Shown here: piece after piece, positions 6,387 to 17,704 of the stretch
How positions within the stretch are numbered: position 1 is the stretch's first letter
Layout of the letters: each line of letters begins with the position of its first letter
Translations under genes and position numbers: made by a program
The notes under the pieces: generated by a model
What the model saw: the letters and a program-made list of their open reading frames with translations, nothing else
Told to the model about the DNA's origin: nothing
Databases searched by the model: none
Source: Bacteroidales bacterium
GTDB taxonomy: Bacteria > Bacteroidota > Bacteroidia > Bacteroidales > UBA932
DNA length: 43,176 nt
Reading direction: 5' to 3'
Assembly: GCA_017620335.1 (NCBI GenBank)
Contig: JAFZQO010000048.1
Coordinates: 1-43,176, forward strand

Positions 6387-7529
6387 ATGATAGGGAACAT
6401 CCTCATTACCATGTTTTTCCTGCTTGCGCCGGCGGGGGTGCTATGGCTTTGCAGGAAGGTGCCGGCGCTTGACAGGATCGGGCCGGTGCTGGTCCTGTAT
6501 CTGCTGGGCATCCTGGTCGGGAACCTGTTCCATCCCCCCGGGATGGCGCAGATCCAGGAGATACTTTCCAGCGCGATGGTGCCGCTGGCAATACCGCTGA
6601 TGCTTTTCTCCTGCACCTTCCGGAAGAGCGAGACCCGCAGCCAGCTGCTGGCGCTGCTGTCCGGCCTGCTGGCGGTAGCCGTGGCTGTGGTGGCCGGCTA
6701 CCTCCTTTTCGGCCGGAACCTCGAGGACGGTGCGAAGGTGGGCGGAATGCTCACGGGCGTATATACCGGAGGTACGATCAACCTCGCTTCGCTGCAGGTC
6801 ATGCTGGACGTGCCTGGGGAGACCTTCGTGCTCCTCAATTCCTTCGACATGGCGGTGAGTTTCCTGTACCTGACCTTCCTGCTGTCCTTCGGAATACGCC
6901 TGTTCCGCCGCTGGCTCCCGTGGGAGGCGGAGACTGGTTCCGAAACGGGAGCGGAGGCCGCCCTGGCGGCCGGAAAGCCCTTCGAGGGGCTTTTCACCCG
7001 CCAGGGCCTCCGCGACGCGGGTGTCCTCCTGGCGGTGGACGCGCTCATCATCGGCATTTCCGCCGGCCTGGGCCTGCTGGCCGGGGACGGCGCTTTCATG
7101 ACCGTGCTGATCTTGTCCCTGACCACTCTCGGCATTGCTGCCTCCTTCTGGAAGCCGCTGAAGAAGCGCAGGCATGGCTATGACATCGGCATGTACTGCA
7201 TCTACGTTTTCTCGGTGGTGGTGGCTTCGATGGCGGACCTGCGCAATCTCAGCATTGGGGGCAGCCTCAACCTGTTGTGCTACCTGACCTTCGTGATTTT
7301 CGGCTCGCTGATCCTTTCCGTGCTGCTGGCGAAACTCCTTAAGATAGACGCCGATATGATGACGGTGAGCTCCGTGGCATACATCTGCTCGCCGCCTTTC
7401 GTGCCGATGATCTCGGCGGCGATGAAGAACCGCCGGGTGCTGGCCGGAGGCCTGGCCGTCGGCGTAGTCGGCTACGCCGCCGGCAACTACCTCGGCTTCC
7501 TGATGGCGCAGTTGCTCAGCCTGTTGTAG
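6387..7529 (+). CDS. DUF819 family integral membrane protein
   Basis: A 380-residue polytopic membrane protein with about ten helices in two halves joined by a charged cytoplasmic loop (about 178-200, with EAETGSETGAEAALAAGKP). Features shared with DUF819 (YjcL-like) proteins are the glycine-rich GGMLTGVYTGGTINLASL segment (about 119-136) between helices and the C-terminal SVAYICSPPFVPMISAAMKNR. The two-fold layout and broken Gly-rich helices recall secondary transporters, so DUF819 is usually thought to be a carrier; the substrate is unknown. The 3' end is 20 bp before the CocE-type hydrolase gene, with no promoter between, so both are likely one transcript. That could pair a carrier with release of its substrate. 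Confidence 0.8.
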   Translation: MIGNILITMFFLLAPAGVLWLCRKVPALDRIGPVLVLYLLGILVGNLFHPPGMAQIQEILSSAMVPLAIPLMLFSCTFRKSETRSQLLALLSGLLAVAVAVVAGYLLFGRNLEDGAKVGGMLTGVYTGGTINLASLQVMLDVPGETFVLLNSFDMAVSFLYLTFLLSFGIRLFRRWLPWEAETGSETGAEAALAAGKPFEGLFTRQGLRDAGVLLAVDALIIGISAGLGLLAGDGAFMTVLILSLTTLGIAASFWKPLKKRRHGYDIGMYCIYVFSVVVASMADLRNLSIGGSLNLLCYLTFVIFGSLILSVLLAKLLKIDADMMTVSSVAYICSPPFVPMISAAMKNRRVLAGGLAVGVVGYAAGNYLGFLMAQLLSLL

Positions 7530-7549
7530 AATTGTAAATCAAATACTTG

Positions 7550-9307
7550 ATGAAAAGGATATTGTTGGCTCTCGCCGTGATCCTGGCCGGCATTGCGGCA
7601 GCGGGGCAGAATCCTTCCCCGTTCTCCGTACCTGCGCAGTATGGCTATACATACAGGGAGGAAATGGTCCAGGGCGGCTCGGAGGCCAGGCTGATGACCC
7701 GCATCTATCTTCCCGAAGGGGAGGGCCCCTGGCCTGTCGTGGTCACAAGGACGCCGTATGTATATGGCGGCCTTGGCGACAACAACGCCCTCGGAAGGGA
7801 GTATGCCCGCAGGGGCATAGGCTACATCCAGCAGGACTGCCGCGGGAAGGGCGGTTCCGAGGGCTTCTACAGCCCGAACATTTATGAAAGGGAGGACGGC
7901 ATCGCGCTGTACCAATGGCTCTGCGCCCAGCCTTGGTGCAAGTCGATAGGAATCTTCGGCTCGTCCTACACCGCCCTGACGGGATGGATCGTGGCTGATG
8001 CCGTGCCGGACAAGCTCAAGGGCATGTACCTCTCCCATTACGGGGTGGACAGGCATATCTCGTGCTACCGCTCCGGCCTTTTCAGGGAGGATATCATGAG
8101 CGGATGGCTCATCGACAACGCCGAGGAGGACATACGGCGGCCCGCACGCGTGCAGGGCCAGCCGGCCGGCGAGAACTATTACGATTTCTACCTTTACCGC
8201 CCGCAGGTCGAGGCCGACGTGGCCGTCCTGGGGCAGCGGCTTGACTATTACCGCGACTGGATCACCCATACGGACTATACCGACCCCTACTGGAACACCG
8301 GCGTCTGGGGCGACCTGAAGAGGATTCCCGCGGAGGTCAACGTCCCCGTCACCATCGTCGCCGGGCAGTTCGACCACCATGAGGAAGGCACGATCCTGGG
8401 GTATGAGCGCCTCCGTCCTGAGATACAGGCCAGGAGCCGTCTCATCCTGGGCTCCTGGAACCACAGTTTCCAGCCCACTCCGAACCACGTCCCGCTGGAC
8501 CATGCGAGGGATTTCAATACTACCACCGACCAGTTCGAGTGGTTCTACAAGCTTCTGGTGGAGGAGAAGGATCCGGGGCACGAGATCAAGGCCTACGTCA
8601 TCGAGGACGACCGCTGGATAGACCTCGACGACTGGCCTGTCAGGACTCAGGAAGAAAAGGTGATATACCTTTCATCGAGGAAGGATTCGGACAAGGCCCT
8701 GGGCATGAAGGACCGGAAGGATTGGAGGAAAAGGCGCCTCACCTATCTCTACGATCCCCTGAATCCCGTCTATGCCACGGGAGGGGAAACCATCTTCACC
8801 ACTTCCGGACGCCGCGGAAGCCACCTCCAGCCTGAAATGGGGGAGCGTGACGATGTCCTGTACTTCATTACGGAGCCCCTGGAGGAGGATCTCACCATCG
8901 CGGGAGCCATAAAACTTTACCTCAAGGTCAGCACCGACGTAGATGATACCTGCTTCGCCTTCACCCTCAGCGAGGTCACTCCGGAAGGGGAGGCTTATAA
9001 CATGAGGACGTCCATAGCCACCCTGGGGTACAGGGACGGCCTGCTCGAGCCGCGCGTCGCTTATAAGCCGGGGAAGAAAGTGGAGTTGGAGATAGTGGCT
9101 CTGCCTGTCATCTGGAACGTGAAGAAGGGAAACCGCCTGCGCCTCGACGTCAAGTCGTCCAACTTCCCCGAGTATGCCGTGCACAGCAATTATGCGGGAG
9201 TCTGGGCCGAACAGGGGCAGACCCGCGTCGCGAAGCAGAATGTCTTCGTCGGAGGCAGGAAGGGCTCGCGTCTCGTGCTGCCGCTTATCCCATCCGGGCT
9301 TCGATAA
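7550..9307 (+). CDS. CocE/NonD family serine hydrolase, secreted
   Basis: A 585-residue member of the X-Pro dipeptidyl-peptidase/CocE superfamily (cocaine esterase and glutaryl-7-ACA acylase relatives). A signal peptide (ends about IAAAGQ) is followed by the alpha/beta hydrolase core: nucleophile elbow FGSSYTA (Ser139), Asp275 in AGQFDHHE and His305 in GSWNHSF. The C-terminal region from about 370 is the jelly-roll domain typical of the family (LYLKVSTDVDDTCFAFTL, RLRLDVKSSNFP). These enzymes cleave esters or amides; the natural substrate is not predictable. The ATG at 7550 is used; the codon before it is TTG. The last 23 bp overlap the convergent 9285-9626 gene. It follows the DUF819 gene by 20 bp. 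Confidence 0.9.
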   Translation: MKRILLALAVILAGIAAAGQNPSPFSVPAQYGYTYREEMVQGGSEARLMTRIYLPEGEGPWPVVVTRTPYVYGGLGDNNALGREYARRGIGYIQQDCRGKGGSEGFYSPNIYEREDGIALYQWLCAQPWCKSIGIFGSSYTALTGWIVADAVPDKLKGMYLSHYGVDRHISCYRSGLFREDIMSGWLIDNAEEDIRRPARVQGQPAGENYYDFYLYRPQVEADVAVLGQRLDYYRDWITHTDYTDPYWNTGVWGDLKRIPAEVNVPVTIVAGQFDHHEEGTILGYERLRPEIQARSRLILGSWNHSFQPTPNHVPLDHARDFNTTTDQFEWFYKLLVEEKDPGHEIKAYVIEDDRWIDLDDWPVRTQEEKVIYLSSRKDSDKALGMKDRKDWRKRRLTYLYDPLNPVYATGGETIFTTSGRRGSHLQPEMGERDDVLYFITEPLEEDLTIAGAIKLYLKVSTDVDDTCFAFTLSEVTPEGEAYNMRTSIATLGYRDGLLEPRVAYKPGKKVELEIVALPVIWNVKKGNRLRLDVKSSNFPEYAVHSNYAGVWAEQGQTRVAKQNVFVGGRKGSRLVLPLIPSGLR

Positions 9308-9626
9308 GGGGCTTGTCCCAGAAGATCGTGAAGCCGTTTTCAGCGGCAACTGCGCCGGCTTCCGTACGCAATGCGTCCAGGAGGCCGGCCTCGCGCTTCT
9401 TCGACCGCCTTCCGGCGGCCTCGAAGAGCGTCCGGCTGAAATAGGCGTCGTACGAGATGGCGAAATCGTCGTCCGTGCGGTGCGGGAAGAAACTGACGGC
9501 CGCTTCGTAGCGTATGTGCCCCGCCTCCGAGTCGGAGACCAGGAGCACGGAGACGGCCCGGCGTTCAACTCCGTCGTAGCTGCCCTCCGCCTCGAAGTAC
9601 TGTTCGTAAACGTTTATCGTTGCCAT
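9285..9626 (-). CDS. Hypothetical protein, 113 aa
   Basis: Not recognised. A compact cytoplasmic protein starting MATINVYEQYFEAEGSYDGV, with alternating strands and a helix at about 75-95 (FEAAGRRSKKREAGLLDALR); no signal peptide or membrane helix. The ATG at 9626 is chosen over longer in-frame starts because the minus-strand promoter box TATCTTTG (9658-9651) lies 25 nt before it. The gene is convergent with the CocE hydrolase and overlaps its last 23 bp. Upstream it shares a divergent promoter region with the PHB-depolymerase-like gene. The function cannot be inferred. Confidence 0.75.
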   Translation of the reverse strand: MATINVYEQYFEAEGSYDGVERRAVSVLLVSDSEAGHIRYEAAVSFFPHRTDDDFAISYDAYFSRTLFEAAGRRSKKREAGLLDALRTEAGAVAAENGFTIFWDKPLIEARMG

Positions 9627-9650
9627 GGCATGTCCATTATCAATTAGCGA

Positions 9651-9658
9651 CAAAGATA
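9651..9658 (-). promoter_or_regulatory. -7 promoter element for the 9285-9626 gene
   Basis: TATCTTTG on the minus strand, 25 nt before the ATG at 9626. A second minus-strand candidate, TATATTTG, lies at 9672-9665. Confidence 0.65.
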
Positions 9659-9683
9659 CTTCCGCAAATATAGGAAGTTTGAT

Positions 9684-9691
9684 TAAATTTG
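9684..9691 (+). promoter_or_regulatory. -7 promoter element for the 9712 hydrolase gene
   Basis: TAAATTTG, 20 nt before the ATG at 9712. Confidence 0.65.
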
Positions 9692-9711
9692 TAGAAAACA
9701 ATACACCGTCT

Positions 9712-11427
9712 ATGAAACCGAGATACTTATTCGCCGCGCTGCTGCTGGCATGTGCATCGGCCTCCGGCCAGGGCGGCGACCCCGCCGGCAACGTCGTCTA
9801 TTCGCAGGAAGCCTCCTGGATGTATATCTACGGCACCCCCGTGAAGGCGGAGGGCCGTTCATACAACTTCGCCCCCACTTTCTTCGTCTATCCCGACGGA
9901 AAGCTCGACGCGGATGCCGCCAAGGCGCTTGTAGCGTCCATGGACGTACAGCAGGTGCTCGACGAGAATTTCGCCCGCATCGTGGTGCTTTCCCCGGTCG
10001 GGGAGAAGTATGACGAGGCTGCGGATTACGCAGCGTTCGAAGCGCTCTACAACAGGACCGCAAGCGGCAACCTCAAGATCATCGGACTGGGTGCGGGCGC
10101 GACCTTCGTCAACCAGGTGATAGCGGTCAGGGCGGGCGACCAGGTCGCCGGTATCATGACGGTCGACGGCAAGCCGGCGAAGCTGCCTAAGGGCTTCGCC
10201 TCCGGCGGCGTCCCGGCCTATGTCGCCGGCAAGGGCGCGGCTAAAGCCGCCGCGCCGTACATCGCCATGGACAATGCGGCCCATGAAGCCGTAAGATGGT
10301 CCGTGGATTTCGAAGGCGGCAGGCCCGCGGCCATCGGTGACGTCTATGTGAATCCTGAAGAGGAACTCCTCCAGGTGGTCGTCAACCCTACGGAACAGTC
10401 CCTGGCCCGTTATTTCGCCGAGGCCTGGGAATGCGTGTTCAGGAAGAACTACCGCTACAACAATTACAAGCACACTTATTACGAGGAGACCGCACTGAAC
10501 AAGTACGGCCCCTACGAACTTGAGCCCTATTTCACCGACTGGTCCGAACTGGGCGTCGAGCGCATAATCGTCGAGCAGCCGACCGGCTACGGCCCGCGCG
10601 CCGCCGAAGGCCCCAAGTACCTGTGGTACGAATACTGGCCGACGGCCCTCCTGAAGGATGCTCCGGCGCAGAGCGTCCCGATGGTCGTGCTCCTGCACGG
10701 CAACCGCAACGACCCCCGCACCCAGGCCGAGACGTCCGGCTTCATACAGCTTGCGGCGAAGGAAGGCTTCATGGCGGTGGAGATGGAATGGCAGGGCAAC
10801 GGCGATTACGCCGCCATGGGCCTGGACGGCATCGAGACCGTAATCTACCAGCTGCTGGACAAGTATCCGCAGCTCGACCCTTCGCGCGTGTACGCCGAGG
10901 GCCTGTCCGCCGGCTCGATGACAGCCACTTCCCTGGGTATCAGGAAGAGCCACGTCTTTGCCGCCGTGGGCGGCCATTCCGGTGGCGGCGGCTCGACTTC
11001 CTACTGGAACGAGGCCACGCAGAAGCGTGGCGCCGTCGAGATGCCTTACTGCTCCGTCTTCGGCACCCTGGACACCGTGGTACCGTACATCAAGCCCGAC
11101 CGCTGGCGCGGAAACGGCTATCTCAACGCATGGAACACTTATGAGCAGATGAACGGCATGGAGGTGGTCAGCGAGATGGATTTCAACATCGATCCGGTAT
11201 TCGCTCAGCCCGTCCGCGACCGCCAGATTATACGGACAAACAAGGGCCCCGGTATCACCATTGAGACGGGCCAGCTATACAAAGGTGACATGCCCCTGAT
11301 CCGCCTCGTGGCCGTGATCGACTACTGCCACTGGAATTTCGTCCCGACCGCACAGGTCATGTGGGACTTCTTCAAGATGTACCGCCGCGACCCCGAGACA
11401 AGGAAACTGATATATCTCGGCCGTTGA
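9712..11427 (+). CDS. Secreted alpha/beta hydrolase, PHB-depolymerase/LpqC-like
   Basis: A 571-residue exported protein (signal peptide ends ASASGQ). The C-terminal half, from about 320, is a PHB-depolymerase/feruloyl-esterase-like hydrolase: oxyanion VVLLHGNRND, nucleophile Ser399 in EGLSAGSM, Asp454 in FGTLDTVVP and His540 in DYCHWNF. The N-terminal 30-240 looks like a second, worn-down hydrolase fold: strands, then GLGAGATF at 126-133 where an elbow Ser would be Ala129, then VPAYVAGKG. The start was moved from an upstream in-frame ATG to MKPRYLF because this puts the signal peptide first and lies 20 nt after a promoter box. Probably an esterase acting on plant cell-wall esters or polyesters; the substrate is open. 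Transcribed alone. Confidence 0.85.
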   Translation: MKPRYLFAALLLACASASGQGGDPAGNVVYSQEASWMYIYGTPVKAEGRSYNFAPTFFVYPDGKLDADAAKALVASMDVQQVLDENFARIVVLSPVGEKYDEAADYAAFEALYNRTASGNLKIIGLGAGATFVNQVIAVRAGDQVAGIMTVDGKPAKLPKGFASGGVPAYVAGKGAAKAAAPYIAMDNAAHEAVRWSVDFEGGRPAAIGDVYVNPEEELLQVVVNPTEQSLARYFAEAWECVFRKNYRYNNYKHTYYEETALNKYGPYELEPYFTDWSELGVERIIVEQPTGYGPRAAEGPKYLWYEYWPTALLKDAPAQSVPMVVLLHGNRNDPRTQAETSGFIQLAAKEGFMAVEMEWQGNGDYAAMGLDGIETVIYQLLDKYPQLDPSRVYAEGLSAGSMTATSLGIRKSHVFAAVGGHSGGGGSTSYWNEATQKRGAVEMPYCSVFGTLDTVVPYIKPDRWRGNGYLNAWNTYEQMNGMEVVSEMDFNIDPVFAQPVRDRQIIRTNKGPGITIETGQLYKGDMPLIRLVAVIDYCHWNFVPTAQVMWDFFKMYRRDPETRKLIYLGR

Positions 11428-11499
11428 CAAAGGGGGGCGAAGTATCCAAATATTCTGCATATTTTTGGTGATTCCGGTTGCAAAAGCGGCCGGAATTGC

Positions 11500-11507
11500 T
11501 AAATTTG
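11500..11507 (+). promoter_or_regulatory. -7 promoter element for the symporter/barrel pair
   Basis: TAAATTTG, 28 nt before the TTG start at 11536. Confidence 0.6.
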
Positions 11508-11535
11508 CGACTCTAAAGCAAAAATAACCAACACT

Positions 11536-12486
11536 TTGTCACCTGAAATCTTCAAAACTATAGATGGCATCTCCGTCACCCTGAACGCCGGCGGGATGAA
11601 TACCATCAATATCGTACTGGCCTTCGTCATGTACGGCGTCGCCCTGGGCATCAAGCCCAAGACTTTCATAAGCCTTCTCAAGAACCCCAAGCCCATCTAT
11701 GTCGGAATGCTAAGCCAGCTCGTGCTGCTGCCGCTGCTGACTTTCCTTCTGGCCCTGGCCTTCGGTAAAAGCATCAGCTGGACCATGGCAATCGGAATGA
11801 TTCTCGTGGCCTCGTGCCCCGGTGGCAACATCTCCAACTTCATGAGCTCGCTCTCAAAGGCGAACGTCGAACTGTCGGTGTCCCTGACGGCCATCAGCAC
11901 CGCCCTGGCAGTTATCCTTACCCCGTTCAACTTCTGGCTCTGGGGCAACCTCTACATCAAGGCCGCCGGTCTGGCTGCCGAGGTCCCGCAGCTGGTAATT
12001 CCCCTCTGGGATGTCTTCAAGACCATTTTCATTCTTCTGGGCATTCCGCTTACCCTCGGTATCCTTACTGCGACATACCTCCCCAAGGTGGCTGAAAAAC
12101 TCAAGAAACCCCTGCAGTGGTTCAGCATCCTCTTCTTCATCGCGATGGTGGTGCTCTCCTTCGCGGGCAACATCGACGCCTTCCTCAAGTGCATCAAGTA
12201 CATCTTCCTGGTGGTGCTGATACACAATCTCCTGGCCCTTTCGCTGGGATTCACCACGGCTACCGCCTTCAGGCTCTCCCGCAAGGACCGCCGGACCCTC
12301 ACGATCGAGACCGGTATCCAGAACAGCGGACTGGGATTGGTGCTCCTGCTGGGCACCTCGATCTTCGCAGGCTTCCCGGCTCACGGAGGCACCCTCGTCA
12401 TCACGGCCTGGTGGGGCATCTGGCACATAATCAGCGGCCTTACCGTCAGTACCATCTTCAACTGCTACGACCACAAGAAGAAATGA
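11536..12486 (+). CDS. Bile acid:sodium symporter (BASS) family transporter
   Basis: A 316-residue inner-membrane protein with about nine to ten helices. Family markers: SCPGGNISNFMS (about 93-104), the discontinuous-helix segment near the sodium sites, and ETGIQNSGLGLVLL (about 259-272) in the second half. BASS carriers co-transport sodium with bile acids or other organic anions; bacterial members also move pantoate, pyruvate or 2-keto acids, so bile acid is not assured. The codon at 11536 is TTG. I keep it because the N-terminal segment before the first ATG (11596) fits the family length. The stop overlaps the start of the next gene (ATGA at 12483-12486), indicating translational coupling with an outer-membrane barrel. 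Confidence 0.88.
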   Translation: MSPEIFKTIDGISVTLNAGGMNTINIVLAFVMYGVALGIKPKTFISLLKNPKPIYVGMLSQLVLLPLLTFLLALAFGKSISWTMAIGMILVASCPGGNISNFMSSLSKANVELSVSLTAISTALAVILTPFNFWLWGNLYIKAAGLAAEVPQLVIPLWDVFKTIFILLGIPLTLGILTATYLPKVAEKLKKPLQWFSILFFIAMVVLSFAGNIDAFLKCIKYIFLVVLIHNLLALSLGFTTATAFRLSRKDRRTLTIETGIQNSGLGLVLLLGTSIFAGFPAHGGTLVITAWWGIWHIISGLTVSTIFNCYDHKKK

Positions 12487-13864
12487 AACGGACTTTCATC
12501 TCCATTCTCTTGGCAACCCTGTGCATCTCCTCTTACGCACAGAAAGCCGAAATCGTCAAGACCGGCATCAACCTCGGTCCCCTTCCCGCGGTGGCCTTCG
12601 ACGCCGACAAGGGCTTCCAGTACGGAGCGCTGCTCAACGTCTATGACTACGGCGACGGCTCCAGCTATCCCAACTACGATTCCAAGTGGTATTTCGAGGC
12701 CTCTTTCTTCACCAAGGGAAGCCAGCTGTACACTGTGTCTTATGACAACAAGGTACTGATCCCGGGAGTGCGCTGGTCAAGTACGGTGACTTCCACCGTC
12801 GACAAGGCATTCGACTTCTACGGCTTCAACGGCTATGTGTCATATTACGACTACGACCGCATCGCCGCCGGAAACGAAAACAAGAAGGTCCAGGACCCGG
12901 CCAGGTACATGTATTCTCCCTTCTACAGGGTTGCGAGGGTCCAGGTGCTGGGCAAGACCGACCTGGTCGGTGACATTACGCCCCATTTCAAGTGGGAGGC
13001 AGGTTACCACATCAGCTATTTCAAGGAAGGGGAGATTGACCGTGAGAACATCAACAGGGGCAAGGAGGACTACAACAGGTTCCCCGGGACCACTCCCACC
13101 CTTTTCGAGATTTACCGTCAGCTCGGGCTCATCAGTGACGAGGAGGCTGACGGCGGCCTGACCAGCAGCATCCGCCTGGGACTGACCTATGACACCCGTG
13201 ACAAGGAAGGGGCGCCCTCGCGTGGCGTCTGGGCCGAAGGCCACGTCACGGCAGCGCCCAAATGGCTTGGCACCAGCAATCCGCACTATCGCTACTCCCT
13301 GACTTTCAGGCAGTATCTGCCCATAGTCAGGAATGATGTCCTGACCCTGGCTTACCGTCTCAACTACGAGGGTACCATTGGCGGCAATGCTCCTTATTAT
13401 GTGTTGCCATACATGACCGTCATGGGGGACTATTACGACAGGGAGGGGATGGGCGGATACCGCACCGTCCGCGGTCTGATGCGCAGCCGCGTGGTCGGCC
13501 TGGACATGGCTGCCTACAACGCCGAACTGCGTTGGAGGTTCACGCGTTTCCAGATGTTCAATCAGAACATAGCCCTGGGCCTGAGCGCATTCAGCGACGG
13601 CACCATGGTCACGAGGGGACGCAATATGACTCCGACTAAGACGCTTCCATACGGGTTCATCACCCCGAGCCGGATCTTTTCATCGGAACTCGGGAAGGAT
13701 AAGCCCCACATCACCGTCGGCGCCGGATTCAGGTTCATCATGAACGAGAACTTCATCGTGGCCGTCGAGTACGGTACGCCGGTCAGCCGCTTCGTGGACA
13801 AGTCCAACCCCATCTACGGGCAGGACGGCACCGGCGCCTTCTACATCAATACCGGCTACCTGTT

Positions 13865-13868
<4 letters not shown>
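12483..13868 (+). CDS. Omp85/BamA-like outer membrane beta-barrel, no POTRA
   Basis: A 461-residue secreted protein (signal peptide ends SSYAQ) made of alternating amphipathic strands ending in an aromatic residue (INTGYLF), the usual C-terminal signal for BAM insertion. GGYRTVRGL at about 324-332 matches the conserved (V/F)RG loop of the Omp85 barrel (bacterial surface antigen domain, PF01103), and the strand RLGLTYDTRDKEGAPSRG resembles the D.RD..P.+G motif of the same family. POTRA domains are absent. The start overlaps the symporter stop by 4 bp. Such barrels in Bacteroidetes are of unknown function; coupling suggests an outer-membrane partner for the symporter's substrate. The 3' end overlaps the convergent coiled-coil gene by 4 bp. 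Confidence 0.85.
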
Positions 13869-15303
<1,435 letters not shown>

Positions 15304-15307
15304 TCAG

Positions 15308-15937
15308 TTATTTCGTTCCGAAAATACGGTCGCCGGCGTCGCCGAGACCGGGGACGATGTATGCGTTCTCGTTGAGGTGGTCGTCCACCGCCGCGAGGTA
15401 GATGTCCACGTCGGGATGCGACATCCGGACCTTCTCGATGCCCTCGGGGGCTCCGACAAGGCACATGAGGCGGATGTTGCTGCAGCCGGCCTTCTTGAGC
15501 ATCGTCAGGGCGTCGCAGGCGCTGCCGCCGGTGGCGAGCATCGGATCGGTGACGATGACCATGCGCTCCTGGATATCCTCCGGAAGCTTGCAGTAGTAAA
15601 CCACGGGCTCGTGCGTCTCTTCGTTGCGGTACAGGCCTATATGGCCGACTTTGGCGACGGGTACCAGCTCGTGGAGGCCTTCCACCATGCCCATGCCCGC
15701 GCGGAGTATGGGGACGATGGCAAGCTTGCGGCCGGAGACGATCCTGCCCTTGGTCGGGCAGATGGGGGTCTCGATGTCGACTTCCTCAAGCGGGATGTCG
15801 CGGGTGACCTCGTAGCCCATCAGAAGTGATATTTCCTTGAGGAGTTCACGGAAATCCTTGGAACCGGTTTCCTTGTCGCGCATGATTGTCAGCTTGTGCT
15901 GGATCATGGGGTGGTTGATGATGTGCAGTTGACTCAT
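15308..15937 (-). CDS. upp: Uracil phosphoribosyltransferase
   Basis: Converts uracil and PRPP to UMP in pyrimidine salvage, in the cytoplasm. The 209-residue length is standard. Visible motifs are the PRPP-binding loop [14 protein letters not shown] (127-140), the dimer/PRPP region PILRAGMGM (76-84) and the uracil-binding [13 protein letters not shown] near the C-terminus. It lies between the C69 dipeptidase (35 bp upstream) and the CE1 esterase (10 bp downstream) on the minus strand with no strong promoter box in between, so it appears co-transcribed with exported hydrolases, an unusual setting for a salvage gene. Confidence 0.97.
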   Translation of the reverse strand: MSQLHIINHPMIQHKLTIMRDKETGSKDFRELLKEISLLMGYEVTRDIPLEEVDIETPICPTKGRIVSGRKLAIVPILRAGMGMVEGLHELVPVAKVGHIGLYRNEETHEPVVYYCKLPEDIQERMVIVTDPMLATGGSACDALTMLKKAGCSNIRLMCLVGAPEGIEKVRMSHPDVDIYLAAVDDHLNENAYIVPGLGDAGDRIFGTK

Positions 15938-15972
15938 ATCGAAAAAGATGTTTAGTGTTCCTTGTGGAAAGA

Positions 15973-17628
15973 TTATTCGGCGGGCTTGACGTAGCGGTCA
16001 CCGGTCTCGGCCTTGACGGCGTCGATGAAGACGGGGGAGTAGGGCGGGGAAGTGCGTCGTCCTTGGGAGATGACGCCGTTCTCGCTGGGCTGCATGATCT
16101 GGTCGTTATGCTTGACAATCAAGAGCTTGGCAAGCTTGTCCCAACGCTTCATCATCATGTCCGTATAGTCCAGGGTCTTGCGGGTGAGGTACTGTGTCAT
16201 CTCGCTGGGCGTGAGCTTCGGGGCCTCGGCCTCGACGGTCTTCTGGTCCTCGGCGTAGAAGTCCTCTAGCTCAATCTGGGCGTCGCGCAGGTCGCCTATC
16301 ATGGCGCTGTAGCGCGGATAGATCATGTTGGCCACGAAGTTGTTCATCCAGAAGGCGCTTTCGGTGCTGAACTCGCGGATGTTGTTGTTCTCGCGGCGGA
16401 ATGGGTCCGGGATGCGGTCGATGCCGCAGTACACTGGCACGTAGGCCACCATGGTGGCGTCATCCATGTTGAAGTAGGTTACCCCGCCAACAGCGTCGGG
16501 CAGCCAGTTGCGCATCTGGCAGACCATGGTCATGCCGCTCTGCTGGCAGCCGATGGGACGCTCGCGGAACATGTCGGTGCCGTCGCTGCTCTTGAAGTTG
16601 ATGGGCTGGTTGCGGTAGGGGGAGGCCCAGGGGCCGGCGCTGACGTCGGCGGTCATGTCGAGGGCGGTGCCCTCATAATGGTCGCGCATGTCGTTCATGA
16701 GGTCGCGTACGGAGAGGGGCTTGTCGGGCTTGATCCACAGGGGGAGATGGTCGATAACCTCGGTGTGCCCGTTGATGAACGGAAGGTAGGAATCCATCTC
16801 GGCGGTGTCGTAATGATGGCGGAAGAAGCTCCAGACGCGGGCCTCGCAGTAGCGGATGGCGCTGAAATCGAGCGGGCCGTATGCCTCGCGGAAGCTGAAA
16901 TCGGCGTCGGGTCCGTCATAGTAGCCCAGCTCGCGGGCAAGCGAAATGACATCGGCGGAGTACATGCACTCGCCTTCGACGACATAGAAGCCGAGCTTCT
17001 TGTCAACCTTCTTCGCCTGGGGGAACTGGCGGATGCGGCTGGAGTTGGCATAGGCGCAGATGCAGTCGTCGGGGACCCTGAGGGCCACCCAGACTGCTCC
17101 CTTGCGGCCGGGGCCCTTGCCGATGATCTCCATGATCCAGGCCTCGTCCTTGTCGGCGACCACGAAGTTCTCACCAGTGGAGCTGTAGCCGTACTCCTGC
17201 ACGAGCCCGTCAATGATGGCGATGGCCTCGCGGGCGCTGGTGCTGCGCTGCAGGGCGAGGTCCATCAGTGTGAAGTAATCGAGATATCCTTCAGGGTTGC
17301 GGAGCTCTTCGCGGCCGTCCCAGGTCGTCTCAACGATCGTGACCTGGTTCTCGTTCATCAGTCCTACGACGCCGTAAGTATAATCGGCCTGGGCGATGAA
17401 GCGCCCGCCTCCCGCGGGACCGAAGCCCCTTACGGAAATCATCTCTCCCGGGGCGTGGCGCCCGGCGGCATAGAAGCCCAGGGGCTGCGCGAAGCCGAAG
17501 CCGTCACAGTTGTAGGTGCACATGACGCTTCCGTCCACGGAAGCTTTCTTGCCCACGATGAGGTTCGTGCAGGCGAACGAGGCCACCGTAAGGAAGCAAA
17601 GGGCGGCCGAAAGGATTGTTTTTTTCAT
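15973..17628 (-). CDS. C69 family dipeptidase, secreted
   Basis: A 551-residue N-terminal-nucleophile hydrolase of peptidase family C69 (PepD-like). The signal peptide ([19 protein letters not shown]) ends exactly before Cys20 in [15 protein letters not shown], so removal of the signal would expose the catalytic Cys as residue 1, as required for Ntn enzymes. Other family segments: [40 protein letters not shown] and [17 protein letters not shown]. It cleaves dipeptides in the periplasm, or possibly amide bonds of N-acyl amino acids. It is the first gene of the minus-strand unit with upp, the CE1 esterase and the coiled-coil gene. Its promoter region is shared with dsbD on the other strand. Confidence 0.95.
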   Translation of the reverse strand: MKKTILSAALCFLTVASFACTNLIVGKKASVDGSVMCTYNCDGFGFAQPLGFYAAGRHAPGEMISVRGFGPAGGGRFIAQADYTYGVVGLMNENQVTIVETTWDGREELRNPEGYLDYFTLMDLALQRSTSAREAIAIIDGLVQEYGYSSTGENFVVADKDEAWIMEIIGKGPGRKGAVWVALRVPDDCICAYANSSRIRQFPQAKKVDKKLGFYVVEGECMYSADVISLARELGYYDGPDADFSFREAYGPLDFSAIRYCEARVWSFFRHHYDTAEMDSYLPFINGHTEVIDHLPLWIKPDKPLSVRDLMNDMRDHYEGTALDMTADVSAGPWASPYRNQPINFKSSDGTDMFRERPIGCQQSGMTMVCQMRNWLPDAVGGVTYFNMDDATMVAYVPVYCGIDRIPDPFRRENNNIREFSTESAFWMNNFVANMIYPRYSAMIGDLRDAQIELEDFYAEDQKTVEAEAPKLTPSEMTQYLTRKTLDYTDMMMKRWDKLAKLLIVKHNDQIMQPSENGVISQGRRTSPPYSPVFIDAVKAETGDRYVKPAE

Positions 17629-17671
17629 TGCCAGGTCGTTTTGTTTCCGTAAATATACACAAAAAAGATTG

Positions 17672-17679
17672 TATCTTTG
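17672..17679 (+). promoter_or_regulatory. -7 promoter element for dsbD
   Basis: TATCTTTG, 25 nt before the ATG at 17705. Confidence 0.7.
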
Positions 17680-17704
17680 TTATCTGTATCCAAGAATGAC
17701 TCTT

